Assembly: GCA_035222895.1 (NCBI GenBank)
Contig: JAVYIG010001612.1
Span: 62,001-126,000, forward strand
Direction: 5' to 3'
DNA from: Strongylocentrotus droebachiensis
Taxonomy: Eukaryota; Echinodermata; Echinoidea; Camarodonta; Strongylocentrotidae
DNA length: 64,000 nucleotides
The position numbers were made by a program, and so were the translations under genes. Below, in pieces: positions 27,131 to 39,300 of the stretch (within the stretch, counting starts at the first letter, position 1; every line of letters starts with the position of its first letter). Below the pieces are notes generated by a model, which searched no databases, was not told the origin of the DNA, and worked only from the letters and a program-made list of their open reading frames with translations.

Positions 27131-28104
27131 CTATTGTCGAAGATTTGAAGCCTATTCGACTTATTAAACTAAAATTCCAGTTCATAGTGTACTCATCGTT
27201 ATTGAGAACCTACTGTACATCAGGGAGATGATGTTTGTTTAGATCTCTTTATATCATATAATTGCCATTTCTTTGAAAATCAGTTCGCAGAAAGGTGGTT
27301 TAGTGTGCTGTTGGCTGTAGATATTTTCAACTTTAAATAAAGACCAGGTACCCGTTTCTCAAAGCCTTTTTTCAATGACAAATGACAAATATCAGTGACA
27401 AATCTGCTGATAACCAATCAGAAGCAAGGATTTCAGTAGCTTATAACAACAACTGTCATTTGTCACTGATGACAAGTTTTGTGAAACACCCCCCTGATCA
27501 AACAAATATAATCTGCCAATGCCATTATCTTTGTTTACCATTTATATTGTCAACATTTACTGTACATCTTGTTTTAGATCTGTCAATAGTTTTTCAGTCT
27601 AGAGATTTGGATTATTGAAGTAATAATGCTAGAGGTACATGAAAGTATGTACACAAGATTGTTATATTCAGTTTTGTGCGAGTTACATGTGGGGTATGTA
27701 CATGTACATGTTTGCAGTCAATTTTATGATTTTCTGTTAATGTAATGTAACATGCATAATTTTCAAGAACAACACTTGTTTCATGTTGATTTTGTGTTGA
27801 TATATTTATCATGAACTTAATGATATTCATTTCCTTTTTTAATTTGAATTGAATTGAATTTATTTTTAATCTGTTTTGTTTAACTTGATATCATTATCGA
27901 ATTGTTATTATAAATAGGCCTATCTATTTATCCATTTTATTTTATTTTTTTAATTCGGAGGGGGGGGGTGTTTTTGTTTTCACAATGGCTGAATGTCCAA
28001 ATGAAGTTGAAAACAATAATTAGGAAAACTAATACACTGTAATGACTGTACATTCTTCTGATTTAAAGGTTTTAGAAGTTTAGATTTTAGATGTCTCGTG
28101 AATC
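27131..28104. other. No gene seen; one short MITE and an (AATTG)n tail
   Basis: AT-rich. A MITE-like piece at 27350-27494 ends in GTTTTGTGAAACACCCCC. An (AATTG)n run followed by AATTTATTTTTAATC at 27841-27875 looks like a minus-strand LINE tail. Confidence 0.45.
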
Positions 28105-28830
28105 AACAATACTCGACTGGTGAAAAACTAGTCGGTGAAAATGTTCTGCCTATTCCTTTCAAAGATATGATGTTTCTCATGCACTGAAAATGCCCACTGT
28201 ATATTGAGTTATATCATTGTAAGCGATATTAGTGTGTAATATACATTTATAGGAACTTAAAGCTCAATGGTTCTCAAAATAATACTAATGTGCCTATGAC
28301 AGTAACATCAATCATTTATTGGTTTTAGGAAATAGCAGATCTATGTACAATTATTTGTCTAACCTTTATGATTAGATTACCTGTATAAAATCCTTCTCAA
28401 CGATTAAAAAAAAATAATCATATTATAGGGATATGTGTATATATTTAGTGCAGTTAGTACTTGTGATTCTTCCATAACTTCAGTACTCTATATCTTTACG
28501 TATGTATTGGATCATTAAGTATCAATTGTATCAATTGTAATGTAACGGTTACATTTTGTTTTTTCAATCATTGTATATATGGGACTAACAGGTCAATTCC
28601 AAACGTTACGGAACATTTATAGAGAATTTTTTATTTTTGATAAAGAATATCACATACATTTTAATGAGAATCTACACATCAATAATACATTATAAAAACT
28701 GATATGAGGTACTTTCACAGCTTTTTAGTTTCCTATCAACTATTCATCAATTTTAAGAAATATTGAATTTGATATACTTTGACGGTTCCATGATTTCGTA
28801 AAAGGAAAGTTTTATCATTCCATCAGAAAG
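28105..28830. repeat. Long diverged repeat, copy 2
   Basis: Direct-orientation relative of 25747-27130, lacking the internal duplication. Blocks such as ATATATGGGACTA and AACGTTACGGAACATTT are shared. Confidence 0.6.
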
Positions 28831-29485
28831 CTATTTAAAATACAATGTTTTCAATACACATTTTATGAATGGTTATTAGGAAACTTAACTGTTGTAAAAA
28901 TACTTCATATTATTTTATATATGATATCATTTATTTTTCCTTTTTTTTAATAAATATGTTCATAATATTCTTCTCTCTAAATTAAAAAATTATCTTAAAA
29001 TGTCGTCCTGTATAATGCTAGGAATTGACCATTACATAGTTTACAGAAATGTACATGTATGTAACAATGGGGTACAAGTGAAGTGATTTATCATGGTGTA
29101 GGGAATACTTTTAGATTTACGTGGTGTTAAAGATAAACTTGAGTACTGGTAATGCGATCGCATTGTGAAAGAAAAGGTGTGGAATGGATCAGAAAGTTGA
29201 TCATATAGCATGTAAGTAATGATGTGTAATGCAAGGTTCTGGAGTCATCAAAATCATCATATAATCGCAATGTATCCTGTGCGCAATTATATATATGTTT
29301 TCCATTCTGTTCTTTTTTGTCTTCCTTTCCCTGTTTATACCTTCCTTTTTCCTCTCCAATTTGCTGTCTCATATTCTATATGTCTCAAGTGTTTATCTTT
29401 CTAGTTGTATTTAAGTTAGCTAGCCGTTTCCTTATGTCTATGTTATCAGTACTCGTGTTTATCATGTCACCTATCTTGACCGATC

Positions 29486-30412
29486 ATGGCTCAAATAGAT
29501 GACCATAATATTTGCAATTTTCTTGAAGCTAGCTTGAGTGATATCAGTGACAGCATTGAAAATATTTCTTTAAGATGTAATTATTCTACAGAACAACAGT
29601 TCTTTGAGTCAGTTAAAAATGCCACAGATAAAGAGCTTTCCCTTCTTCATTTTAATATCCGCAGCATGAGTAGAAATTTTGAACATGTGACATCATTTGT
29701 GAACAAAATCAGCTCAGGCTTAACTGCCATTGGTGTCACTGAAACTTGGTTCACCAATGAAAATGATGCAAATTTGTTTGTTATTCCAGGTTATAACTTG
29801 TTAAGCAATAGTAGAGTAGACAGACGTGGTGGTGGTGTTGCCCTTTATGTTCCGTCTGGGCTCGATTATCGAGTATGTCACGAGCTTAATGTTATGACTG
29901 AAAATCTAGAAGCTTTATTTGTTGAAGTCTTTATTTCTGGTAAAAATAATATCGTAATTGGAGTCGTGTACAGACCTCCCAATGGTATTTTGAACATTTT
30001 TTTGGACGAAATGCAGAGAGTTTTGGAAAGCCAGTCACTTAACGGTAAATCCTTATTTTTGGTTGGAGATTATAATATAAACCTTTTACAGCACAATGTT
30101 GATGCTCATGTTGATGATTTCCTGAATTTGATGTTGTCGTTTTCTTTGTTGCCCTTGATAACAAAACCAACAAGAGTAACTGAATCCTCTGCTACTCTAA
30201 TTGACAATATCTTTAGTAACTTACAACCTTTTCCCTTATCTACTATTGTTGTGTCGGACTTGTCTGACCATTTTCCTGTGTATACTGTAATTCCTTTGGG
30301 AAAAAAACTTGTAGTCACCCATAAGAACATTTTGTTAGAAGAAACACCCCAGAAAATATTAATCAGTTTAGAGAGGCATTATTGGCGACAAACTGGAGTG
30401 ATGTTCTTTTGA
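29486..30412 (+). CDS. LINE endonuclease (EEP/APE type) domain, frame-broken from RT
   Basis: This is the N-terminal endonuclease that nicks target DNA for target-primed reverse transcription. HFNIRS, GVTETWF, GVVYRPPNG, GDYNIN and SDHFP are the family motifs with catalytic Asn, Glu, Asp and His. The natural product runs on into the reverse transcriptase, but the frame is lost once in about 30330-30355, near a CACCCC run. The last 15 or so residues of the open frame are therefore not native. Confidence 0.9.
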   Translation: MAQIDDHNICNFLEASLSDISDSIENISLRCNYSTEQQFFESVKNATDKELSLLHFNIRSMSRNFEHVTSFVNKISSGLTAIGVTETWFTNENDANLFVIPGYNLLSNSRVDRRGGGVALYVPSGLDYRVCHELNVMTENLEALFVEVFISGKNNIVIGVVYRPPNGILNIFLDEMQRVLESQSLNGKSLFLVGDYNINLLQHNVDAHVDDFLNLMLSFSLLPLITKPTRVTESSATLIDNIFSNLQPFPLSTIVVSDLSDHFPVYTVIPLGKKLVVTHKNILLEETPQKILISLERHYWRQTGVMFF

Positions 30413-32469
30413 ATCAGTGTGATGAGAGTGCCTTCGATATTTTCATGAATAGGTTTTTATCGTTGTATGATGCTAATATTCCAGTAGTAAAGAGTAAAAA
30501 CAACCGTAGAAGAACTCCACGTATGCCGGGGGTCACCAATGCTATGCTGAAATCAATAAATAAGAAAAATGAGCTGTTTTATAAGTATAAGAAAGCAGGG
30601 ACGGTAGCTCTAAAAAGGAAATATTCCGTTTACAGAAATACTCTGACTTCTGTGCTGCGTGCAGCCAAAAAACAATACTATTTAGCACAGTTTAAAGCAA
30701 CTTACAATAATATCAAGGGCACGTGGAAGGTGATAAGAAATGTATTTCAAAAAGCATCTAAAGTAACAAGTATAATACAAATGAATATAGATGACCAAAT
30801 GGTTGAAGATAAAAATATTATAGTGGAAAAGTTTAATGAATATTTTTGTAATATTGGTCCGAATCTGAAAAAAAATATTCCTAACAGTCAAACTGATTTT
30901 CATGATTACTTAGTAGAACCTAACATGCAAAGTTTATTTCTGGTGCCCACAAATGAAGAAGAATTGCTTGGTATTGTTAGAGCCCTCAAGAACAAGAAAA
31001 GTCCTGGGTATGATCATATTGGGAACGAACTTATTAAGCAAGTTATTGTCGGTATCCTTCAACCACTAGTTCATATTTTTAATTTGTCTATGTCAAGCGG
31101 AGTTGTACCGATAAACATGAAGATCGCAAAAGTTGTACCAATTTTTAAAAAAGGTGACTCCCAATTACTGACAAATTATCGTCCGATTTCTTTGTTAACC
31201 TGTTTTTCAAAAATTCTGGAAAAAATTATTTATGTAAGAACTATAAAATTTTTAAACAAAACATGTGTCTTCAGTAATTATCAGTTTGGTTTTCGGGAGA
31301 AGCATACAACAACACATGCAATCTTACACCTTATAGATAAACTTGCTTCTGCCTTAGATAGTCGCTTACACACCATTGGTACATTTTTAGACTTTTCCAA
31401 GGCCTTTGATACTGTAGACCATGAAATTCTCTTAAGTAAATTATGTCATTATGGTGTCAGGGGAGTCGCCTTGGATTGGTTTAGAAGTTATCTAACTGAT
31501 AGAAAGCAATATGTGTCCTTAAATGGAATTGACTCTAGTCCCCAAAAAGTAACATGTGGTGTTCCCCAGGGATCCATTTTGGGACCACTTTTATTCATCT
31601 TGTATATTAATGATTTTCAACGCTCATCAAGTGTATTATCATTCATATTTTTTGCTGATGACTCAAGTGTATTTTTTTCTCATAGATGTCCACAAACATT
31701 GTTGAAAACTGTTAATGAAGAGTTTCGAAAAGTAATGATGTGGATTAATGCTAATAAGTTATCCTTGAATCTTCAGAAAACTAATTATATACTGTTCAGT
31801 AATTCAGTTAATATTTTGCCAGGCGAAGTGGCATTCAATAATAACCCAATTGAGAGAGTAACTTCAACGAAATTTCTTGGAATATACATAGACGAGAAAC
31901 TGAATTGGAAAACTCATGTGGACAAGTTAAGTAAAGTGGTGTCAAAAAATACTGGTGTTATTTATAAGTTGAGATCATGTATACCTCAAGAGGTATTGTT
32001 CATTTTGTACTCTACTCTTATTTTATCATATATTAATTATGGTATGTTGGCATGGGGCAAATCATCCAAAACTCAAATCCACAGGCTTTTTGTTGTGCAG
32101 AAGCGGGTTATTAGAATAATTTGTAAAGCAAATTATCGTGCACATACAAATCTACTTTATTATGAAAACAGTATTCTAAAACTAGAAGATCTCTATTCAA
32201 TGCAACTTGGAATGCTCATGTTTAGCATTCACTCTGGAGACCTCCCTCCTGCCCTTGCTCAAATCTTTAGAAGAAATAACCAAATTCACAGCTATAATAC
32301 TAGACAGGCTTCTGCTCTCCATTTACCATATGCAAGGACAACCTTCACTTTGAATACACTAATGTCCACTGGCCCCAGGTTCTGGAATTCACTTGATACT
32401 ACCATAACAAATGCTTCAAGTATCTCAGTTTTTAAACGTAGACTTAAAGGTAATACAAAGTTTTGGTAA
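30355..32469 (+). CDS. LINE reverse transcriptase domain
   Basis: It reads on from INQFREALLATNWSDVL, which continues the endonuclease in another frame. RT motifs in order: NYRPISLL, FLDFSKAFDTVDH, GVPQGSILGPLLFILYINDF, FFADDSS (catalytic FADD), LGIYID, then a thumb region ending FKRRLK. The last codons and stop (KGNTKFW) come from a MITE inserted at TTAA (32444-32447), not from the LINE. Beyond the MITE the same frame would continue SYFLDKYVDDT and stop. Confidence 0.92.
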   Translation, partial: NINQFREALLATNWSDVLLNQCDESAFDIFMNRFLSLYDANIPVVKSKNNRRRTPRMPGVTNAMLKSINKKNELFYKYKKAGTVALKRKYSVYRNTLTSVLRAAKKQYYLAQFKATYNNIKGTWKVIRNVFQKASKVTSIIQMNIDDQMVEDKNIIVEKFNEYFCNIGPNLKKNIPNSQTDFHDYLVEPNMQSLFLVPTNEEELLGIVRALKNKKSPGYDHIGNELIKQVIVGILQPLVHIFNLSMSSGVVPINMKIAKVVPIFKKGDSQLLTNYRPISLLTCFSKILEKIIYVRTIKFLNKTCVFSNYQFGFREKHTTTHAILHLIDKLASALDSRLHTIGTFLDFSKAFDTVDHEILLSKLCHYGVRGVALDWFRSYLTDRKQYVSLNGIDSSPQKVTCGVPQGSILGPLLFILYINDFQRSSSVLSFIFFADDSSVFFSHRCPQTLLKTVNEEFRKVMMWINANKLSLNLQKTNYILFSNSVNILPGEVAFNNNPIERVTSTKFLGIYIDEKLNWKTHVDKLSKVVSKNTGVIYKLRSCIPQEVLFILYSTLILSYINYGMLAWGKSSKTQIHRLFVVQKRVIRIICKANYRAHTNLLYYENSILKLEDLYSMQLGMLMFSIHSGDLPPALAQIFRRNNQIHSYNTRQASALHLPYARTTFTLNTLMSTGPRFWNSLDTTITNASSISVFKRRLKGNTKFW

Positions 32470-32949
32470 ATTTTGAAAATTGGGTGGATAGTGATTCTTT
32501 ACATTTTTTATATATTTGGATGCCTCTGTGGATGTATTATAAGCACTACAAAATTTAGCCCCTAAAACACTTCTGCTTTCGAGAAAAATTGAATATAACA
32601 ATTTACCGGTGCTCCCGGTAAATTTTGATAAATTTCAAATAGCGCCTACGGCTGTACAATGGTAGCTGCGACCATGAACATCTCAGGATATGTAGTTGTG
32701 ATATATAAATTTTAAACGGAAATAGCTAATCGGTCGATTTTAGTCAAGAAACATTGTTTAATAGCTTAATTAATATCTTGACCTTGAGAGGGAGCTATAC
32801 AACATAAAGAGTTTATTATATATAATGTCATAACTTTAGACTCGATTTCGACCGCGACAACGATCACTTAATATTGTAGGATCGCATTTGCTTCCAATAT
32901 GTTCATTTAAACAAAATCCATGACCCCATACCAAAACTTTGTATTACCT
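32448..32949. mobile_element. TTAA MITE, family C, inserted in LINE ORF2
   Basis: TTAA at 32444-32447 and 32950-32953. The ends are AGGTAATACAAAGTTTTGG and CCAAAACTTTGTATTACCT, perfect inverted repeats. A second copy lies at 60608-61115. Confidence 0.93.
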
Positions 32950-33487
32950 TTAAGTCATATTTTCTTGACAAGTATGTCGATGACACATGAATGTGTTATC
33001 AAGCTTTATTGTTAGTGTACTGTAGCATATTTAACTCTACTCTTGATCTTTTTTTCGTGAATTCTTGACTTTGACATATAACCCCCTTTATCCCTTTTCT
33101 TTTTTCTTCTTCTTTCTCATCTGTACATACTACATGTACATATACCATATATTCCTACTTGACCTCTGCACTCAGAGAGCAATAACTCATTGATGTCTCG
33201 ACTTGGTGTCGGCTTGGGTTTGTCCATATTAGATCATATTAGATGCAACGTTGGGTAGTTGTTCTCTGAGAGTATTTTGTAAATAGTTTTATATATTCCA
33301 TATTTGTTGTTGTATTCATAAATAAGTTATCTTTGTCACATCATATGAGGGGGCCTTAACTTAACAAGCTGTGCTTCAACCAAGGTCTCCTCGTCTTCCT
33401 TTGTTCTACATTGTACTGTTATGATTATACTCTATTATATATTTGTCACATGTGTTTTCTGGAAGACAAATAAACTTGATACTATAC
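32950..33487 (+). other. LINE 3' UTR
   Basis: About 540 bases after the nested MITE, starting with the displaced last codons of ORF2 and ending in AATAAACTTGATACTAT. CR1/L2-like 3' ends of this kind serve reverse transcriptase recognition in the family. Confidence 0.7.
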
Positions 33488-33708
33488 TTAGAGTCTTGGT
33501 AAAGTAATAATCACTTACACAGAAAGATGTATATGGGACAACACCCTGGTTTCCTTATCTTTCTATGCTCATTAATGAGCCAGTATACATTTTCTTCCAA
33601 AATTGTTTGGCACATGACATTTATTTGTAATCTTGAACATTCAGTGTAAGTTTCGTTAGATTATGTGAGAATTCATTTTTCTTTTTTTACCAGAACTCAA
33701 GTTTATCT

Positions 33709-35390
33709 ATAAGTTGGGACATGAATATGTTTACTGTAATTCTCTGTAGAAGGTTGTATGATGTGTAAGCATTCCAAATGTTTAAGGTCTAAACACTCTT
33801 CCCACAATCACGGATCTACTGGACCTGTATTCTTTTCTGCTGCATTTGTGCAACATATGGAGCTGCTCAATGTCTCAAATCAGAGCCATCTATACACAGA
33901 GTTTGGCCAACGTGGTTACACTTGGTCACAATCACGGCATATATTCTTTTGTTTTGTGCTTGCCCAAACAAAGCAGTACTTCGCTATAATGTGCCCCACT
34001 CGAACGGGTTGGCCAAACTCTCCTAAGAAATGGTTTTGTCTTAAGTTCAGCTTTGCCAATTACGTGTATTTTGTTCCTAGTTTTGAATAAAGTTTACAGA
34101 GGAAAAAAAAGGATGTTGCAAGCGAAGATGTGCTTTTATGTTATTATTGTGGCCTTTTATGTAATCACGTAATGTAGTTTACTGACCCTACATAAACTAA
34201 ACAACTCATTCTAAAGTAGATGAACAAACAGATGAGAAAATAACCGTACAAGACCACTTTTTCTTTTCCCATGGAATTTCGTAATACTTAAGGGAGCTAA
34301 TAAAGGGAAGAGACGGAGCCAGAGGATAGGGGCGGGGAAGACATCAATCTAATACCTTAATTCTTCCCTAACGCCCCCTTCTCAAAGAAGCTTTTGACCC
34401 AAAAATGCATCTTTAACCTGATTTTTCCCTTCAAAACAATTCTTATTCTATTTTTAGTAAAAAGGTTAACAAGAACGAAGTGATGATACGTCATATTAGA
34501 GAGATAACGACTATAATGGGAAAGAAGAGACTATGAATGAGAAAGAAACCACCCCCAAAAAAGGGAGAGACTGAAATAGGGAGAGCACTGAAAGAAAATA
34601 TGAAGACTAAACAAGATGAGACTGAGAGAGAGAGAGAGAGAGAGAGAAAAAGAGAGAGAGGGGGGCGAGAGAGAGAGAGAGAATGGAAGACAGAGAGAGA
34701 CCGAATGGGAGAGAAAGAGATAGATAGAATTAATGGGAGAGAGAGAGGGACAGAGAGTGATAGACTTTAATGGGAGAGAGAGACACAGAGAGAGAGAGAA
34801 ATAGAGAGACAGAGAGAAACAGCGACTGAATGGAACTAACAGTATGAAAAATTTAAGAGAGATGAGACGAGGACCCATCAATCCATACCATCTTCAGGAG
34901 CACGAATGAAGGTTTCGGGTACACACTCATACATGTAAAATTGTATATGTATAGCCATACCTATTTATATGACCAACAAAACATTCATAAAACGGACAGG
35001 TACTTAACCTTATTCATCGCAAACAAAATTGCTTGCGCATCTCGGGATGTGTTCCATTTATGATGGAAATATCGCCAACCGTGTCAAATAAATCTTCAGG
35101 GGCGAGGCTCGGAGAGGGGCGACCCTTGGCAAGGCTCTTATAAAATGGTTTTTAATTGGCTTCTTGACTTGTTAATGGAGGGCAAACCCGATTGAGAAAG
35201 ACGTCCCCCTGGTGCAGCGGTTGCCATTCTGGGGCTGCTGACATGGGGATGACAAGCAGAATGGGTTAAGTGAGAGAAAGCGGGGTCGAGAGGAGTCAGA
35301 AAGAGAACCAAAAGGGAGAGGCCTCAAAGGGAATATAGCGTGAGGAGGAGGGAACATTGTGACCGGCAGATGGCAGTATAAGTATATCTG
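33709..35390. other. No gene; repeat copy and (GA)n
   Basis: 33891-34023 is a diverged copy of the palindromic element tandemly arrayed at 35392. 34618-34830 is an interrupted (GA)n microsatellite. The rest shows no coding potential. Confidence 0.6.
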
Positions 35391-35391
35391 T

Positions 35392-36026
35392 AGCAGAGCC
35401 ATCTATACACAGAGTTTGGCCAACTTGATTTCACTAGGTCACAACATGGCGTATATTCTTTTGTTTTAATAGTGCTTGTCCAACAAAGAAGTAGACGCCA
35501 TATTGTGTCCATCTCGAACCGGGTTGGCCAAACTCTCCTAGTCAATGGCACTGATCTGTAGCAGAGCCATCTATGCACAGAGTTTGGCCAACCCGGTGCG
35601 AGTTGGACACAATTTGGCGACTATTGCTTTGCTGGGCAAGCACAAAACAAAAGAATATACGCCATATATGTTGTGACCCAGTGAAACCAAGTTGGCCAAA
35701 CTCTGTGTATAGATGGCTCTGATCTGTAGCAGAGCCATATATACACAATCAATGGCACTGATCTGTAGCAGAGCCATCTATGCACAGAGTTTGGCCAACC
35801 CGGTGCGAGTTGGACACAATTTGGCGACTATTGCTTTGTTGGGCAAGCACAAAACAAAAGAATATACGCCATATATGTTGTGACCCAGTGAAACCAAGTT
35901 GGCCAAACTCTGTGTATAGATGGCTCTGATCTGTAGCAGAGCCATCTATACACAATCAATGGCACTGATCTGTAGCAGAGCCGTCTATGCACAGAGTTTG
36001 GCCAACCCGGTGCGAGTCGGACACAA
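35392..36026. repeat. Tandem array of palindromic element, 207-bp period
   Basis: A first, diverged unit is at 35392-35553. Nearly identical units start at 35561, 35768 and 35975, exactly 207 bases apart. Each unit is a near-palindrome with arms CAGAGCCATCTATACACAGA then GTTTGGCCAAC, and the complement at the other end. The third regular unit is cut at 36026 by the Harbinger element and resumes at 47238. Confidence 0.9.
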
Positions 36027-36029
36027 TTA

Positions 36030-36076
36030 AGGCCCTTTTACACTTTCACGGATCGCATCACGGATCATCCCGGATC
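36030..36076. repeat. Harbinger left terminal inverted repeat
   Basis: 47 bases identical to the complement of 47188-47234. The inner part contains ACGGATCATCCCGGATC. One CCGTGTTA-like motif follows at about 36090. Confidence 0.95.
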
Positions 36077-36384
36077 GTCGCTCCGGGATCATCCGTGTTA
36101 TCTCCGGCATTACCAGGCAATTTTCGCAAACTCATTGGGGAATTAGAATCTGCGGTTCGTGTGCAAAATCGAGAAGTTACTATAGTAACAGTTGGATGAC
36201 CGCTGAGGCCCTAAAATCTAGAACGGGTTTTGGCCAAATCTATGTTCGTTCTCAATTGACAACCCAAGTGAATCAGCAGCCAATCAGAGAGCTCGTATAG
36301 CTGGCCCGGGAACTTTATTCGTCTAAAATTTCTATCGCAGACAATAACAACACTGAGCTGAGACTAACATTTTGAGATTAAAAC

Positions 36385-39300
36385 ATGAATTTCAATGCAA
36401 GTGGATCTTCGGTGAGTTTCTTTTATCGATTATTGTTTCTTAACTATACTATGGATATAACATGAATCGTTTTAAAATTGGATAATGAATTGTTGAAAGA
36501 TGATAAAAGCCGTTTTGTGGCTTGGTCGAGACAAGTTGTGCTACTACTTCGTGCGGTAGTCCCGTCTGTACTGTATTGCGCAGGGCATTGCATTGCATTG
36601 CTAAGTTGTTGTGCATTAATTGCCAGTTTATCGTCTCTGTCTGAGTGAGTGTTCGCCTAGTCTTGATGGCTATAATATTAATAGCCTCTGATCGTGCAAA
36701 ATTGCGGGCCTACTCTCCTTGAAATTGTGTCCTGAATTAAACATCCCTGAAAATGTGTTGTTTGCAAGTGTTTTCCAGGCTACCCTAGCCCTAGGCTAGC
36801 CTACTGCCTAGGGCTAGGGCCAAGGGCTAGCCTAATATTAATAAGACTAAAAGTTAGACCCTAGGAGTAGCCTAGGGCTAGGGTTTGTTTGGTTTTACCT
36901 CACAATAACTCAACTCGGAGTCAGAGTCAGACAGCTCACTCTCTCTCTCTCTCACTCAGTCTCACTCTCATTCTTGAAAGGATGTTTCTATCAAAAGATA
37001 CAGCCCCTCAAAAACTGTGCAATATTCATATCATTTTGGTCAGAATGGACAGAAAAGTGGTTCACGCAGAGTTATAATTTCTGCTCAAAAGCTGCACAGC
37101 TAATGCACAGCACGATATGCAAAGCGTGAAGCAAGGGTATTTTCAAACTGCATGTTGTAACAAATGATCCCTTGGGACTAACTTTGTTAGACTTTCTAGA
37201 GAAAAAAATAAGTCCATGGGATTACAGCTGGCCCAACTTATCCCTCGGGGGGGGGGGGGGGGGGCAGTTCGTGAAATTGGTAAATCTCCGAGTTACCATG
37301 GAAACGATGTTTAAATCGCTGTTTTGAGAAAGATATTTTTAGAATTCCGGGGGTGGCCCCCTAGGCTATGGGGAATATGGAGAAAAACCTGCCCTTTCAT
37401 ATATGACACCACATTTATTGAGTTTCACCTTCAGGATCATTTGTTATAGACTCCTAAAGGTTTGAATTTCAAATTTTTCATAAAATCATTGACCAAATTT
37501 GCTTGGTCGCGCAATGCATGTAGACCATAATATAGGGATGTGTGCAATCTCTATGGGAAAGATTCTAGCACACAACATCGGGTGCGCGATCAGACACCCT
37601 ATTCTTAATCTTACCAGTGCATTCAAAATTATGACTTTGAACTAGATTCTAGACCTAGATAATTGTGGAAATTTTAATGTCAGAATGTTACAAATTACTT
37701 TCTCATCTTTTTGTTACAGGAGGTTGGCGAGGTGGTGCCTACCGTGCCAGTGAAAGCAGCAAAGGCAAAGCCCTCAAAATCTGTGAATCGGTATGTTTTC
37801 CATTACATGCATCATCTTAAATTATAGCTATAGATCCCTAGGCCTACATGTAAGAACAATATCATTATCATTGAATTTCAAATGTACATGCATGAATGGG
37901 TATGTGTTTTCGACTCAATATCCTTTGTACAATCATTTTCCACCTTTTTTGTCAAAAAATGATAACGCCCAAAATATAATGCATTCATGATATGATGTTT
38001 TTCATTATTACAAGATAGATACACATGTATAGGTCTAGTACCATTTATGATGATTTCAGAATTCCATTTTATCTAAATCATTGTTTTGTTTTTCATTTCT
38101 TGTACTGCAGCATGTCCTGGGACAACAATAGTGTCAACGCACTCATAGGGGAGGTGACCCTAGCCAACCCCTTCCAATTTCGTTATAAAACGAGCGATCG
38201 GGCCAGAGCATGGCAACAGGTGGCAGAGGGGATGGTCAAGAAGGGATACAAGGTCGACTGCAGGGCGGTGAGGGATAGGATCCACGTGTTAAAGGACAAG
38301 GTTAAGGCCAAGAACAATGTAGAGAGGGCAGCAAGTGGCATTGCAGTAGAGGAGACAGAGGAGGAGCTGGGCATTCGAGAGGCCGTTGAAAGGATGATGC
38401 AAGAGGAAGAGGATATAGAGCTGGCTCCGAAGGAGAGAGGGGACGAACAGAAGAAGAAGGCGGAAGGTGAAGAGCTGAGGAAGAGGGCCTGCGAGACAAT
38501 GGGAGAAACAAGGAAGAGGTATTTTTCAGAAGATTTTTCAAATTTAACAAATTCTAGGTGTACTCCCTAACACCCCCTCTGCTCCCCTCTCAACACACAT
38601 TTGATTTGATTTGATTTGATTTGATTTGATTTATTGGTTTCTGCATCTTTTTTCTTTTTTTCATCATACATTTTCATGAACATAATATGGTTTGATACAA
38701 TATTTTAAGTGTATATAATTTTATACAGATAATAAACGAAATTAAACAAATATATTGAATGCATAATTAACATACATTAGATGCAGGAGGGCTACAGAAA
38801 TAAGCAAAGTAGCTAGACGTGCCCTCAGCCCTCAACTTAGATACAACAATAAAAATATAAATAAAAAAGAGTGTGACTTGCAGAGAAGAAAAGGAAAGAG
38901 AAGAGAAGGAGCGTTGGTAATAATACAATAAATCTCATACATCTGCTGATTGAATGCATAAAACCTACACCATTACATTACAAACTAACAAATATAACTC
39001 AACATGCATGAAAGGAAAACAAAATTACAAATGACTAAGTAAAAAGCCGTTATCATCGAATTTGTTATTATCTGACCAAAAAATTATTTTGTGTAGTGCC
39101 CTCTATACCAAACTCAATTATCCCTTTAATATATTTTTAGTATTATGTAAACCAACATTCGTTAATGTTCTTCATGTACAACATGTAGATTGACTTTAAA
39201 ACTCCTTTTTCTTTTATGTTTTATATTTCATGTTAGATACCGAGGTGAATGCAGTACCCGCACCACATCATGCAGGCTCTTGAATATCTTACACGCTTGA

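Larger units (their letters stand above)
29258..33487 (+). mobile_element. Nearly full-length LINE of the CR1/L2 group
   Basis: A 5' leader, an endonuclease-reverse transcriptase open frame and a 3' UTR ending ACAAATAAACTTGATACTAT. Both borders are set by the split family A MITE. A 502-bp MITE sits inside it (32448-32949), so the LINE itself is about 3.7 kb. Clade assignment within CR1/L2/Crack/Daphne was not attempted. No ORF1 protein seen in the 230-base leader. Confidence 0.85.
29131..33708 (+). mobile_element. TTAA MITE, family A, copy 3, split by a LINE
   Basis: The left part (29131 to about 29257) starts after TTAA with AGATAAACTTGAGTACTGG. The right part (about 33488-33708) resumes with GAGTCTTGGTAAAGTAA and ends CCAGAACTCAAGTTTATCT. 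By comparison with the copy at 55243 the two parts are contiguous, so the LINE was inserted into it. Confidence 0.85.

Noticed and set aside
33758-34090. 110-codon frame
   Set aside because: Half of it is a copy of the palindromic repeat; no domain.
35542-35955. CRISPR-like direct repeats or repeated 68-codon frames
   Set aside because: The 207-bp period is a tandem array of a palindromic eukaryotic repeat; the identical frames simply follow from 207 being a multiple of three.
39230-39262. Possible extra exon start resembling the last Myb-like exon
   Set aside because: AGATACCGAGGTGAATGCAG faintly resembles AGACACCAAGACGAAGCC at 39335 but leads to no open frame that fits.
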